Made by a program: the position numbers and the translations under genes
From: Tunturiibacter empetritectus
GTDB lineage: Bacteria; Acidobacteriota; Terriglobia; Terriglobales; Acidobacteriaceae
Length of the DNA stretch: 64,000 nt
Direction: 5' to 3'
Assembly: GCF_013410875.1 (NCBI RefSeq)
Contig: NZ_JACCCU010000001.1
Coordinates: 2,108,001-2,172,000, forward strand
Shown here: piece after piece, positions 22,790 through 31,551 of the stretch
How positions within the stretch are numbered: the stretch's first letter is position 1
Layout of the letters: each line of letters begins with the position of its first letter
The notes under the pieces: model-generated
Databases searched by the model: none
Told to the model about the DNA's origin: nothing
What the model saw: the letters and a program-made list of their open reading frames with translations, nothing else

Positions 22790-23749
22790 CTACTTGACTA
22801 CGGACTGGAAGAGGGGTGAGGTGAGGAGGCTGGCGAACTGGCTGTCGGAGGAGGAGTAGGAGACGGTCAGGGTACCGGCGTTGGAGTCGATGGTGGTCTG
22901 ATCGAGCGCGGACTTCTCGAGCGGGGTGCCGGAGTTCTTTTTGAGGATCGAAACACCCTTCATCAGGGTGGCGGCGGTGGCGGCGGTGAGGGTGTCGGAC
23001 ATAACGACAGCCATGTCGAACTTGACGCCGTTCTGGAAGTCCATGGTGTAGCGGCTGCTCTTCATGCGGTTCTTGACGGTGTCGTAGTCGGTGAGTTGAG
23101 AGGCGTCACCCAGGACGCCCTTCATCATGGTCTGGGTGCCCTTGGCATCGAGCAGGCTCCATACGGCCTTGGTATCGACGACGCCCATCTCGTTAACCAT
23201 GTCGCCGTTGGAGAGGAAGTCGGGGTTCATGCCGTCACGTGCGTCCATGGCTTCCCTGACGGCGTCTTTGTCTCCGAAGACCATGGTGGTCTGGTTAAGG
23301 AATACGACGCTCATGCCGTTGGCGCCCATGGGATAGACGCTGTTGTTGCGGATCATGGTGGGCTTGACCTTATTCTTGGTGAAGTTGGCCATGACCTCGC
23401 GGGTGTGGAACTGACCCTGAGCGATGCCTACAATGCGGGTTCCGTCACCCTTCTGGTCGCGGAAGGCGGCAAAGGCGAGGACGTCAGCGTCCTGGTCGAC
23501 CTTAAGGCCGGAGCTCTTGAGAGCGGTCTCGAGGCGCTTGAGTTCGGGGGGAAGGACGCGGTCTTTGAGATCCATCGCGGCGGGGGAGTTCTGCATGGCG
23601 CGGTAGTCGACGACGATGAGCTGCTGAATCTCTTTGGGCAGGGCCGACTTAGCGTCGCTGGAGAGCTGCGCAGCGGAGGCGAAGTTAGTTGCCAGCATGG
23701 TCGCCATGACGACGGCGGTGGTGAAGAGGTTGCACTTGATAGTGTTCAT
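22790..23749 (-). CDS. Secreted protein of unknown function
   Basis: The 319-residue product has a clear signal peptide (residues 1-26, cleavage after FASA). The mature part has a regular alpha/beta pattern (LIVVDYRAMQNSPAAMDLKD, VLAFAAFRDQKGDGTRIVGI, TTMVFGDKDAVREAMDAR) that recalls periplasmic proteins of the DUF3352 sort, but I cannot assign it. No catalytic motif, lipobox or membrane span is visible, so a soluble periplasmic or outer-surface location is likely. It is monocistronic, ending at the bidirectional terminator; its 5' side faces ftcD across 146 bases. Confidence 0.75.
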   Translation of the reverse strand: MNTIKCNLFTTAVVMATMLATNFASAAQLSSDAKSALPKEIQQLIVVDYRAMQNSPAAMDLKDRVLPPELKRLETALKSSGLKVDQDADVLAFAAFRDQKGDGTRIVGIAQGQFHTREVMANFTKNKVKPTMIRNNSVYPMGANGMSVVFLNQTTMVFGDKDAVREAMDARDGMNPDFLSNGDMVNEMGVVDTKAVWSLLDAKGTQTMMKGVLGDASQLTDYDTVKNRMKSSRYTMDFQNGVKFDMAVVMSDTLTAATAATLMKGVSILKKNSGTPLEKSALDQTTIDSNAGTLTVSYSSSDSQFASLLTSPLFQSVVK

Positions 23750-23895
23750 TGTTTCCTTTACTCCTTGAGCTACTGGCAGTGTAGCTGCAATACCACCATT
23801 GTTCCGTGAATACGCGCTAGTTGCAAGACTGGATGGGTCATGTTTCTGTTAGCAAGCTTGCTACTTTCGTGGTAGAAGCGGCGATTTTGGCGATT

Positions 23896-24816
23896 CTAAT
23901 GCTGTGGCCACGCGATTGGGGAGTGGAGCCTGCGCTCGAGGACCTTGCCGTCGGGATCGAAGCCAGTGATTTGACGTACCCAATCGGAATCGGGCTCATA
24001 GGCGGCCTGTGGGATGAGGCCTATAAGCTCAGCATCACCAATGAGGACGCCGTGGCGCTGGGCAAGATGCTGGACGGTGGCGTGGACGTGGTGCATAGGG
24101 GTGATGCGGAAGTCGGTGACGTTCATGCTGACCTGGGCGCGGCCGTTGGCGAGAACGCCGATGGCTTTGACGCCATGGAGGCCGCCATTGGCGGCGCGGA
24201 TATCGCGGGCGATGGCACGGGCGGCGGCGATATCGGGCTGTTGGAGGTGGATGTTGTAGGCGATGAGGAAGCTGCGTGCTCCGACGGCGGAGGCTCCGGC
24301 GGTGGCGTGGACTTCGGGGCCGCCGATGTCGGGGCGGCGGGTGGCGTCGCGGAGGGCGGCGTCGCGAAGGCCTTCGAACTGGCCGCGGCGGACATCTTCG
24401 AGGAGGACGCGGTCGGGGCGGGCGGCTGCGGCTCCGTAGAAGTAGACAGGGACACCGTAGCGCCGCCAGATAAGGAGACCGGCCTGGCGGGCGAGGACGG
24501 CGCAGTCGGCGAGGGAGGCTCCGCTGACGGGGATGAAGGGGATGACGTCAGCGGCGCCGATGCGGGGGTGGACGCCATTTTGCGCGGTGAGGTTGATGAG
24601 CTCAGCGGCTTTGCCTGCGGCACGGACAGCGGCTTCGACGATGCCTTCGGGCGAGCCGGCGAAGGTGACGACGGAGCGGTTGTGGGCGGTGTCGAGGGAC
24701 CAGTCCAGGAGGCGCACGCCGTCGACCTGCGTGGCGGCGACGATCTGCTCGACTTTGGCGGCGTCGGTGCCTTCCGAGAAGTTGGGGACGCACTCGATGA
24801 TGGCTTCTGGGTTCAT
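23896..24816 (-). CDS. ftcD: Glutamate formimidoyltransferase
   Basis: The 306-residue product opens IIECVPNFSEGTDAAKVEQI and contains SLDTAHNRSVVTFAGSPEGI, NGVHPRIGAADVIPFIPVSG and GPEVHATAGASAVGARSFLI, all signatures of formiminotransferase N- and C-subdomains. It transfers the formimino group of N-formimino-L-glutamate to tetrahydrofolate, the last step of one histidine-degradation route. The cyclodeaminase half of mammalian FTCD is absent. I chose ATG 24816; a TTG at 24831 adds five residues. No other hut gene is near. Codon use is unusually GC-rich in third positions, with long antisense open frames as a result. Confidence 0.92.
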   Translation of the reverse strand: MNPEAIIECVPNFSEGTDAAKVEQIVAATQVDGVRLLDWSLDTAHNRSVVTFAGSPEGIVEAAVRAAGKAAELINLTAQNGVHPRIGAADVIPFIPVSGASLADCAVLARQAGLLIWRRYGVPVYFYGAAAARPDRVLLEDVRRGQFEGLRDAALRDATRRPDIGGPEVHATAGASAVGARSFLIAYNIHLQQPDIAAARAIARDIRAANGGLHGVKAIGVLANGRAQVSMNVTDFRITPMHHVHATVQHLAQRHGVLIGDAELIGLIPQAAYEPDSDWVRQITGFDPDGKVLERRLHSPIAWPQH

Positions 24817-24862
24817 TTTGAGTTTGTGCAATTACTTTGTGGTTCGTGAAGTGGTGTCGAGA

Positions 24863-25612
24863 TTATTTCCACCAGGTGTAGCCGAGAGTGAACTGGACGC
24901 TGGCGTTGACGCCGGGGTTGCGATCTCCGAGAGAGGCGCTGGAGATGTGGATGCCGTTGGCGCTGAAGTCGATGGAGCGGCGAGGGCGGAGGAAGTAGTG
25001 GAGGCCGACGCCGCCCTGGGGGGTAAAGTTCCAGACGCTGGCATCGGCGTACTTGCCGTCATTTTGGGAGTTGTAGGGTGGGCCTCCGAAGGCTGGGTAC
25101 TTATGGTTGGTCCATAGGAGGCCGCCGGCGGCTTGTCCCCAGAAGGAGAACTTCTTGGTGCCGACCAGGTTCCAGCGGAGGATGATCGGAGTGATGGAGG
25201 CTCCGGTGTAGGTGCCGCCTACAGTGTAGAGGGGCGTGCATTGCTCCGGGGTGCCGGGCGGGTTGGTGCAGAAGGGGCGCTGAAACTTTGGCGTGTAGGA
25301 CTGCCAGAAGGGGAAGGCCTCGACGGCGTACTCGAAGTTGCCTCGCAGGGGGCCAGGGCCCATGTTGGCTGTGAGAACTTTGCCGGCGTGGACGCCAGCC
25401 ATGAGGAATTTGAAGTCGTCGCGATTTTCGGTGAGGCCGAAGCCGCCTTGCACGAGGGCTCCAATCTCGAGGGGCTGATGACCTTTGGGATCGAGGAAGG
25501 GATTGTTCCCGTTGCTGACGATGGCCTGGGCGGAAGAGGTTCGTGTGACGGCGAGCAGGAGGACGAAGATCCAGAGGGCGGTCGCTCCATGGCGTGCGGG
25601 TTGCTTGATCAC
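24863..25612 (-). CDS. PagL-like lipid A 3-O-deacylase / acyloxyacyl hydrolase
   Basis: The 249-residue product has a signal peptide (cleavage near SSAQA) and then alternating strands of an outer-membrane barrel, ending in the C-terminal aromatic residues GYTWWK. The segment IDFSANGIHISSASLGDRNPG matches the PagL active-site region, with His and Ser in HIS; the downstream acidic residue position is occupied by Asp in this reading, where characterised PagL has Glu. Family members remove a 3-hydroxyacyl chain from lipid A. Size is larger than classic PagL (about 170 residues) because of longer extracellular loops. It lies between ftcD and yebC. Confidence 0.72.
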   Translation of the reverse strand: MIKQPARHGATALWIFVLLLAVTRTSSAQAIVSNGNNPFLDPKGHQPLEIGALVQGGFGLTENRDDFKFLMAGVHAGKVLTANMGPGPLRGNFEYAVEAFPFWQSYTPKFQRPFCTNPPGTPEQCTPLYTVGGTYTGASITPIILRWNLVGTKKFSFWGQAAGGLLWTNHKYPAFGGPPYNSQNDGKYADASVWNFTPQGGVGLHYFLRPRRSIDFSANGIHISSASLGDRNPGVNASVQFTLGYTWWK

Positions 25613-25641
25613 TTAGGTCTCCGATGTTGGTTGCAGAAGAA

Positions 25642-25662
25642 GGCCGCCGATAAACGGCGGCC
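25642..25662 (-). terminator. Hairpin behind yebC
   Basis: GGCCGCCG (25642-25649) pairs with CGGCGGCC (25655-25662), eight G-C-rich pairs with a five-base loop, between the yebC stop (25689) and the PagL-like start (25612). On the minus strand it is followed by TTCTTC, a weak U-tract. Confidence 0.6.
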
Positions 25663-25688
25663 GTTTGGGGCTTAGCTACCGTCTTCGA

Positions 25689-26438
25689 TCAATGGCTTGC
25701 ATTGGCGACTGCCGCTTCGTCGAAGTCGAAGTTGGAGTAGACGTTTTGCGTGTCGTCGAGGTCTTCGATGGTCTCGAGGAGGCGGATCATAGCGTTGGCT
25801 TGTGTGCCTTCAAGTTTGGTGTAGGTGGAAGCGATCTTGGTGACCTCGGCGTGCTCGGGGGTGATCTTTGCGGCCTTGAGGGCTTCGGTGACGGCTTCGA
25901 AGTCCTTGGGGTCGGTGAGGACCTCCCAGTTTTCGCCTTCGTCCGAGAGGTCTTCGGCTCCAGCGTCGAGGACGATTTCGGTGAGTTTGTCTTCGCCTGC
26001 GGCTGATTTGGCGATGGTGACGACGCCCTTCTTGGTGAACATCCAGGAGACGGAGTTGGATTCGCCAAGGTTTCCACCGTTCTTCGAGAAGGCGTGGCGG
26101 ATCTCGCTTACGGCGCGGTTTTTGTTGTCGGTGAGTACGTCAACGATGACGGCTACGCCGCCGGGACCGTAGCCCTCGTAGGTGATCTCTTCGTAGCTGA
26201 CGCCTTCGAGTTCGCCGGTGCCGCGCTGGATGGCGCGCTTGATGTTGTCGGCGGGCATGTTCTCTGCCTTGGCGGCGACGATGGCTCCGCGGAGTCGGGG
26301 ATTGCCGTCGGGATCTCCTCCGCCGGACTTGGCGGCGATGGTGATTTCTTTGATGAGGCGGGTGAAGATCTTGCCACGTTTGGCGTCTGTGGCGCCCTTT
26401 TTATGCTTAATTGTCGCCCATTTTGAGTGGCCGGACAT
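25689..26438 (-). CDS. YebC/PmpR family protein (translation/transcription factor)
   Basis: The 249-residue product is a typical Yeb[97 protein letters not shown]. The family was described as DNA-binding regulators; more recent work links members to relief of ribosome stalling at proline-rich stretches. It is cytosolic and a housekeeping gene often next to ruvC, which is not present here. Confidence 0.95.
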   Translation of the reverse strand: MSGHSKWATIKHKKGATDAKRGKIFTRLIKEITIAAKSGGGDPDGNPRLRGAIVAAKAENMPADNIKRAIQRGTGELEGVSYEEITYEGYGPGGVAVIVDVLTDNKNRAVSEIRHAFSKNGGNLGESNSVSWMFTKKGVVTIAKSAAGEDKLTEIVLDAGAEDLSDEGENWEVLTDPKDFEAVTEALKAAKITPEHAEVTKIASTYTKLEGTQANAMIRLLETIEDLDDTQNVYSNFDFDEAAVANASH

Positions 26439-26627
26439 GGACTACCTCGGTGTTGATTTTGCGTGTGCCTGCGATGTGTTGCGGACTTGCGCGACCTTGT
26501 GATTTTAGCATGTTGAGTAGATCAAGCGCCTGTCTGGGCGTGGTGAAACTGTTTCCGTTGCAAACGAGTCTTATCAGCAGGTCGAGGGATCGGGCAGAGT
26601 CCGGTTTGGGGTTGGAATGAGCTGTTT

Positions 26628-27605
26628 GTGGGGCTGAGAATCGTGGTGATATGCGGTTGCGTGGCGTTGCTCTGGCCTGCTTGCGTGGGACGCGCGCAGA
26701 GTGAGAACCGTACGGATGGACATCGAGGATGGCGGGGGGAACGGATCGTTGCTTCGCAGAGTTTTGTGGAGGGAGGTGCGACGATTCAGGTGGACTTCAC
26801 GGCGGGCGATCTCGATCTTCCGCAGGCCGATATTGTCTCCTGGGTGCACGCTTCGGCTCACTCGGTAGCGGTGTTCTACGGCAGGTTTCCGGTGGCGCGG
26901 GCGCGGGTGGTGATTGAGCCGATCTCCGGTGATTCCGACTCGATTCACGGTACGACGTGGGGTGATGTTGGCGGCTTCCCTGCTGTGACGCGAGTTCGTC
27001 TGGGCCAGCATGTGACGAAGGACGAGCTGAAGGACGACTGGGTGATGACGCACGAGTTTGTGCATACGGCTCTGCCGGATCTTCCCGATGATCAGCACTG
27101 GATGGAAGAAGGGTTGGCGACCTACGTTGAACCGCTGGCGCGTGCGGAGACGGGCAGGCTGAGCGAGGCGAGGGTGTGGGCTGAGTTTTTGCACGAGATG
27201 CATAACGGCGAGCCGGAGCGTGGGGATCGCGGGTTGAACGAGACGCAGACGTGGGGACGGACGTATTGGGGTGGGGCTATGTTCTGCTTGATGGCGGATG
27301 TATCGATTCGGCGTGAGACGAAGGACCGCAAGGGGTTGAAGGATGCGCTGCGTGCCGTGGTGGAGAGCGGGGGTGGGATTGATAAAGACTGGCCGCTGTC
27401 GCGGGTGCTGCAGATTGGGGATCGAGCGACAGGGACAACTGTTCTGACTGATATGTACGCGAAGTGGAGTGAAAGGCCGGTGTCTGTGGACCTTTCGTCG
27501 CTGTGGAAGGAGTTAGGTGTGAGTGCCGGGCCAAATCATGGAGTGGTGTTTGACGCGAAGGCTCCACTGGCTGGGGTGCGGCAGTCCATTGGTGCTGCGA
27601 GATGA
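26628..27605 (+). CDS. Secreted HExxH (gluzincin-type) peptidase-like protein
   Basis: The 325-residue product starts at GTG 26628 with a signal peptide (residues 1-24). Its core is MTHEFVHTALPDLPDDQHWM followed by EEGLATYVEPL: His142, Glu143, His146 and Glu161 form the HExxH plus downstream Glu zinc site of gluzincins. The C-terminal part (GWGRTYWGGAMFCLMADV pattern and DKDWPLSRVLQIG) resembles the helical end of such peptidases. No propeptide is obvious. Substrate unknown. It is a single gene on the plus strand with its stop 23 bases from the convergent metallo-beta-lactamase. Confidence 0.72.
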   Translation: MGLRIVVICGCVALLWPACVGRAQSENRTDGHRGWRGERIVASQSFVEGGATIQVDFTAGDLDLPQADIVSWVHASAHSVAVFYGRFPVARARVVIEPISGDSDSIHGTTWGDVGGFPAVTRVRLGQHVTKDELKDDWVMTHEFVHTALPDLPDDQHWMEEGLATYVEPLARAETGRLSEARVWAEFLHEMHNGEPERGDRGLNETQTWGRTYWGGAMFCLMADVSIRRETKDRKGLKDALRAVVESGGGIDKDWPLSRVLQIGDRATGTTVLTDMYAKWSERPVSVDLSSLWKELGVSAGPNHGVVFDAKAPLAGVRQSIGAAR

Positions 27606-27627
27606 CAACGTTGCGTCTCGCAAAGCT

Positions 27628-28521
27628 TCAATGAGCTGCGGCGGCTTGTTGTTTGCTTAGTGTCTTCTCGAAGGTCTCCTGGGCATCAGCGACGAACTCT
27701 TTATATCCGGCAGAGTCGATAAAGACACGGGGGCCGTCTTTTGGATAGCGCTTCAGTTTGGTGAGCATGTCGAAGTACCCGCCGTGGGCTCCAAGAAAGA
27801 CGTCGCAGGGCAAGCTGTGCAGCTCCGAAAAGGTGTGCTGAAAGTCCTGAGCGATGCCGGGGTAGCTTACGGGGTGGCCGGGGGTGGCGACGAAGTGATA
27901 CTCCGACCAAAAACCTGTGCCTCCGACGATGACGATGTTGCGCGTCGTTCCCGTTGGCTCTCCTGGAAGGTGAGAGCGCATCGTCCATGTGGTGCATCCG
28001 CGCGTATGGCCTGCGGTTTTGTGGGCCGTCAGAGTTACATCCCCCAGACTTACCGTGTCTCCGTCATGGAGAATGCGATCCACAGGAACAGGAGCGTACC
28101 CGGGTACGTTAGACGAAGGCGCTAAGAAGTCCGTCCGTGCGCCGGTCTCAACGACGCTCGCGTCACCGTCCATCACCATGTTCTTCGCATGGGTCTCGCG
28201 AATCACTTCCGCCGCGCCAGCCATGTGATCAAAGTGCGCCTGGCTGTTGAGCAAAATTTTGATTTCATTCCAATGAAAACCTAACTTCTCCACACTCGCC
28301 CGTATCTGCGACGGAGAGGTGGCCAGGTTTGCGTTGATGAGGATGTCCCCTTGTGGCGTGACGACGAGGTAGCTGGCAAGGTCGTGGCTTCCCACGTAGT
28401 AGAGGTTGTCAGCTATTCGAAACGGAGCAATCGGAGTTGTCCATGAAGGGTTTGTCTCAGCGAGGACGACATTAGGGCTAACAAATAAAAGCAAGAACAG
28501 GCAGGAGAGGATAAGGCGCAT
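27628..28521 (-). CDS. Subclass B3 metallo-beta-lactamase-fold enzyme with Gln at the first zinc-ligand position
   Basis: From ATG 28521 the 297-residue product has a signal peptide (MRLILSCLFLLLFVSPNVVL, cleaved near AET) and the complete MBL fold. Zinc motifs are QAHFDH in LLNSQAHFDHMAGAAEVI, AGHTRGCTTW and FLGAHGGYF, the B3 order (positions 116-121, 196, 263). The first residue of the usual HxHxDH is Gln, as in the GOB enzymes, while the others are intact. B3 enzymes hydrolyse beta-lactams including carbapenems in the periplasm; environmental homologues often have other esterase or lactonase roles, so resistance is not proven. The frame is open to 28602, but the chosen start gives a proper signal peptide. 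No regulator gene is adjacent. Confidence 0.85.
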   Translation of the reverse strand: MRLILSCLFLLLFVSPNVVLAETNPSWTTPIAPFRIADNLYYVGSHDLASYLVVTPQGDILINANLATSPSQIRASVEKLGFHWNEIKILLNSQAHFDHMAGAAEVIRETHAKNMVMDGDASVVETGARTDFLAPSSNVPGYAPVPVDRILHDGDTVSLGDVTLTAHKTAGHTRGCTTWTMRSHLPGEPTGTTRNIVIVGGTGFWSEYHFVATPGHPVSYPGIAQDFQHTFSELHSLPCDVFLGAHGGYFDMLTKLKRYPKDGPRVFIDSAGYKEFVADAQETFEKTLSKQQAAAAH

Positions 28522-28628
28522 TCTGCTTTGTAGCAGAGCGTAAGAGGATAAGTTAGTCCGAAACATCGAAGAAAGCAGAGCGCTCATTGACTTCAAAGGC
28601 ACTCCCCTGATTCGTGCTTTGTTTGGCG

Positions 28629-29948
28629 TTAGAGAAGTTCGGGGGCGAGGAGATCGCGCATGGTTTCGCGGCGGCGCATGAGTTTTGTGGTGGCGCCGTC
28701 GATGAGGATCTCGGCGGGGCGGGGGCGGGAGTTGTAGTTGGAGGTTTGGGACATGCCGTAAGCTCCGGCGTCGAGGAGGAGGAGGAGGTCGTTCGGCTTT
28801 ACGGGAGGCAAGACGCGGTCGCGGGCGAAGAAGTCTCCGGACTCGCAGACAGGGCCGACTACGTCTACTTTATTCTCGTCGGTTTCCGGGAGGGGCTGCT
28901 TCCCTGCTGGTTGTTTGATGGGAATGATCTCGTGGTGGGCATGGTAGAGCGCGGGACGGATGAGGTCGTTCATGCCTGCGTCGGTGATGATGAAGGTTTT
29001 TGTGCCGTTCTTTTTTACGTAGAGGACGCGGGTGAGGAGCGCGCCTGCCTGCGCGATGATGAAGCGGCCGGGTTCGAGAAGGAGATGGGCAGATTCTGTT
29101 CCTAAACCCTTCGTAACTGCAGCGGCGTACTTTGCTACCTGTTTCGCTGGATCGAACGCTGTCGCGCCGTAGTCAATGCCGAGACCTCCACCAGCGTCGA
29201 CGTAGCGGATATTGTGGCCGTCTTTTCGTAGATCCGCGATAAGGCTGGTGACGCGGGCGAGCGCAGCGGCGAAGGGATCTACCTTGCGGATCTGCGAGCC
29301 GATGTGGACGGATACACCTGCGGGGTCGAGCCACTTTGACCTTTTTGCACTGCGATAGATGGCTCGTGCGGCTTTGATGTCGATGCCGAACTTGTGCTCG
29401 CTGAGGCCGGTGGAGATGTAGGGATGTGTCTCGGCGAAGACATCTGGGTTGACGCGGAGGGCGAAGCGGGCGACTTTGTTGCGGGCTTCGGCGCGTGCGG
29501 CGAGGAGATGGAGTTCGGCTTCGGACTCTACGTTGAAGAGGAGGATGTCAGCTTCGAGAGCGGCGTCGATCTCCCATGTTTGTTTGCCTACGCCGGAGAA
29601 GACTGCTTTTTTGAGGGCGGGCTTGTGGGCTTTACGGACACGTTCGAGTTCGCCGCCGGAGACGATGTCGAAGCCTGCTCCCTGTTTGGCGAGGAGACGC
29701 AGAATGGCAAGGGAAGAGTTTGCTTTGACGGCGTAGCAGATGGTGTGGGGGCGGGTGGCGAAGGCGTCTTTGAAGAGCTGGAGGCGGTGGGAGATCTGTT
29801 GGGCCGAATAGACGTACAGCGGTGTGCCGTGTTCGGCGGCGAGCGCGGTGAGGTCGGCTCCGTCGCAGTGGAGGAGACGATTGCGGTAGGCAAAGGGGCG
29901 TGGATTGGCCTCGATTAGAGGCGGGGTTGCGGCGATCTTTTTTGACAA
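28629..29948 (-). CDS. lysA: Diaminopimelate decarboxylase
   Basis: The 439-residue product is a fold-type III PLP decarboxylase: ICYAVKANSSLAILRLLAKQ contains the PLP Lys, GAGFDIVSGGELERV, the HIGSQI and DAGGGLGIDYG phosphate-binding motifs, and CESGDFFARDR with the catalytic Cys of the partner subunit. It makes L-lysine from meso-diaminopimelate. The start is TTG 29948 because no ATG or GTG lies near the family N-terminus. It begins three bases behind the PspC gene stop, so the two are probably co-transcribed and coupled, an unexpected pair. Confidence 0.95.
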   Translation of the reverse strand: MSKKIAATPPLIEANPRPFAYRNRLLHCDGADLTALAAEHGTPLYVYSAQQISHRLQLFKDAFATRPHTICYAVKANSSLAILRLLAKQGAGFDIVSGGELERVRKAHKPALKKAVFSGVGKQTWEIDAALEADILLFNVESEAELHLLAARAEARNKVARFALRVNPDVFAETHPYISTGLSEHKFGIDIKAARAIYRSAKRSKWLDPAGVSVHIGSQIRKVDPFAAALARVTSLIADLRKDGHNIRYVDAGGGLGIDYGATAFDPAKQVAKYAAAVTKGLGTESAHLLLEPGRFIIAQAGALLTRVLYVKKNGTKTFIITDAGMNDLIRPALYHAHHEIIPIKQPAGKQPLPETDENKVDVVGPVCESGDFFARDRVLPPVKPNDLLLLLDAGAYGMSQTSNYNSRPRPAEILIDGATTKLMRRRETMRDLLAPELL

Positions 29949-29950
29949 AC

Positions 29951-30268
29951 TTAGGTGCTCTTTACGGGAAGCGCGTAGGGGGCTTCGGGGATGATGACCC
30001 AGGCGGCGATGTAGGCGATGGCGCCGACGCCGGTGAGGACGATCATGAGTGCGGTGAGAACGCGGACGAGGTTGAGATCCCAGCCGTAGTGGAGGGCGAA
30101 GCCTGCGCAGACGCCGGCAATCATGCGGTTGGTGCGTGGGCGTGTGAGTTGCGTGGTTGCGGCCGGGTAGTAGCCCATCGGGGGAGGAACTGACGGCGCG
30201 GGCGCTCCACAGGCAGTACAGAAGCGGGAGGAGGGATCGACTTTATTGCCACACTGTGTGCAGTACAT
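29951..30268 (-). CDS. Zinc-ribbon PspC-domain membrane protein
   Basis: The 105-residue product starts with a zinc ribbon (MYCTQCG and RFCTACG, CxxC pairs ten residues apart), a Pro/Thr-rich linker, then a PspC domain (NRMIAGVCAGFALHYGWDLN, LVRVLTALMIVLTGVGAIAY, IAAWVIIPE) with two membrane helices. PspC-type proteins sit in the inner membrane and take part in envelope stress sensing; this short version lacks a regulatory C-terminus. The N-terminus should be cytosolic, placing the zinc ribbon there. It is directly upstream of lysA. Confidence 0.88.
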   Translation of the reverse strand: MYCTQCGNKVDPSSRFCTACGAPAPSVPPPMGYYPAATTQLTRPRTNRMIAGVCAGFALHYGWDLNLVRVLTALMIVLTGVGAIAYIAAWVIIPEAPYALPVKST

Positions 30269-30354
30269 AGGTGTCTCCGAGAGCTTCTATTTTGCCATAT
30301 GCTCTCGAGGTTGAATACGCAAAGATCGGGCTGTTAGTTCAGTTTATCTGGCAT

Positions 30355-31386
30355 TTAGCGGTTCAGCTGCTGGGAGAAGAAGTCGGCCATGTAGCCGTAG
30401 GCTTCTTTGGTCTCGGGGAGGCTGATGTCATTCCAGAAGGCGTGGGGAAGGGCTTCGAAGACGATGAGGCGGGCGTCGTCTCCACTGCGGAGGAAGGCGC
30501 GATGCAGGATGCCGGTCCCGCTGAGGAGAATGTCGCGACCGCTGGTGATGAACAGGGTTGGGGGCATGCCGTGGAGGTCGGCGTAGAGGGGCGAGAGAAC
30601 GGGGTCTTTGGGGTCGGTGGTGCCAGTGTACTCGGTGCTGCGAGGCTCGGTGCCGGCTACCGAGATGCTGCCGGTGAGGCCGCGGAGGGCGTAGAGGGAG
30701 AGGGAGTCGCCGTTCTGGCTGAAGTCGCCCATGCCGGAGAAGATGCCGAGGGCGGCGGGGAGGGGCAGGTTGAGCTGTTTGAGACGGACGGCTACTTCGG
30801 CGGTGAGGATGGCTCCGGCAGAGGTTCCGTAGAGGGCGATGTGGGCGGGCTTGTAGGTCTTGAGGAGGTCGCGGTAGACGGCGATGGTGTCGTCGACGGC
30901 GGCGGGAAAGGGGTGCTCGGGTGCGAGGCGGTAGAGGACAGCAACGACACGGGTGTGAGTGAGGTTGGCGATGGGGATGGACTCGGTGAAGGAGCCGGAG
31001 TCGGAGTTGAAGCCGCCGCCGTGTACGTTGATGAGGACGTGGTCGGGGTGTGTGTCTTGAAGGGGGAGGACGTTGCGGACCGGGACGTTGGCGATGGTGA
31101 GGGATTCGATCTTGACGGGGTAGGCTTTTCGGGATGTTTCGCCGGCGCGGGTCTGCCAGGCGTCGGTGCTGGTGCGGCGCTCGGCCAGGGTTCGGTTTTC
31201 GGCTCCGGCGGGGCGGCGTAGGGAGGCTTGGGCCTCGGAGCTGATGGTGGTGGGGACGGGAACGACGCGGGTGATGTGTGCGGTGCCGTTGGCGTCGAGG
31301 GTGCTGGTGTTGGTTTGCGGGGGCTGTTGGGCGGAGAGGGTTGTGGCGACTGCTATCAGGGTGATGAGGGCTAGGTGGGCTCGCAT
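30355..31386 (-). CDS. Exported alpha/beta hydrolase (HSL-type esterase)
   Basis: From ATG 31386 the 343-residue product has a signal peptide (MRAHLALITLIAVATTLSAQ). It shows the hormone-sensitive-lipase layout: oxyanion motif NVHGGGFNSDSG, nucleophile elbow YGTSAGAILTAE, Asp in TSGRDILLSG and His in ALPHAFW. Such enzymes hydrolyse short-chain esters. The upstream in-frame extension to 31521 runs into a dispersed repeat and is not used. It follows the PspC-lysA pair on the same strand at 86 bases. Confidence 0.88.
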   Translation of the reverse strand: MRAHLALITLIAVATTLSAQQPPQTNTSTLDANGTAHITRVVPVPTTISSEAQASLRRPAGAENRTLAERRTSTDAWQTRAGETSRKAYPVKIESLTIANVPVRNVLPLQDTHPDHVLINVHGGGFNSDSGSFTESIPIANLTHTRVVAVLYRLAPEHPFPAAVDDTIAVYRDLLKTYKPAHIALYGTSAGAILTAEVAVRLKQLNLPLPAALGIFSGMGDFSQNGDSLSLYALRGLTGSISVAGTEPRSTEYTGTTDPKDPVLSPLYADLHGMPPTLFITSGRDILLSGTGILHRAFLRSGDDARLIVFEALPHAFWNDISLPETKEAYGYMADFFSQQLNR

Positions 31387-31483
31387 AGGTTTGATCAGGC
31401 TAGCAGAGCTTGCGGGGTAAGCCTGGGTTCGCTTACTTGCTCGCAATCGTCGCGACTTGGATTGCGCTTGCTTCGCCGCATGT

Positions 31484-31530
31484 GTCCTGCCGGACGGGCC
31501 CACTGCGCGTGGCGCGGCCACTTCGTGGCG
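31484..31530 (+). repeat. Dispersed repeat copy A
   Basis: GTCCTGCCGGACGGGC (31484-31499) followed by CACTGCGCGTGGCGCGG and CCACTTCGTGGCG. It matches the other copies in the window at both conserved blocks (the GTCCTGCCGGACGGG block and the CACTTCGTG block). It lies between the esterase start and the TPR gene stop. Confidence 0.75.
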
Positions 31531-31551
31531 TGCGTGTCGTGCTGCGCACCT

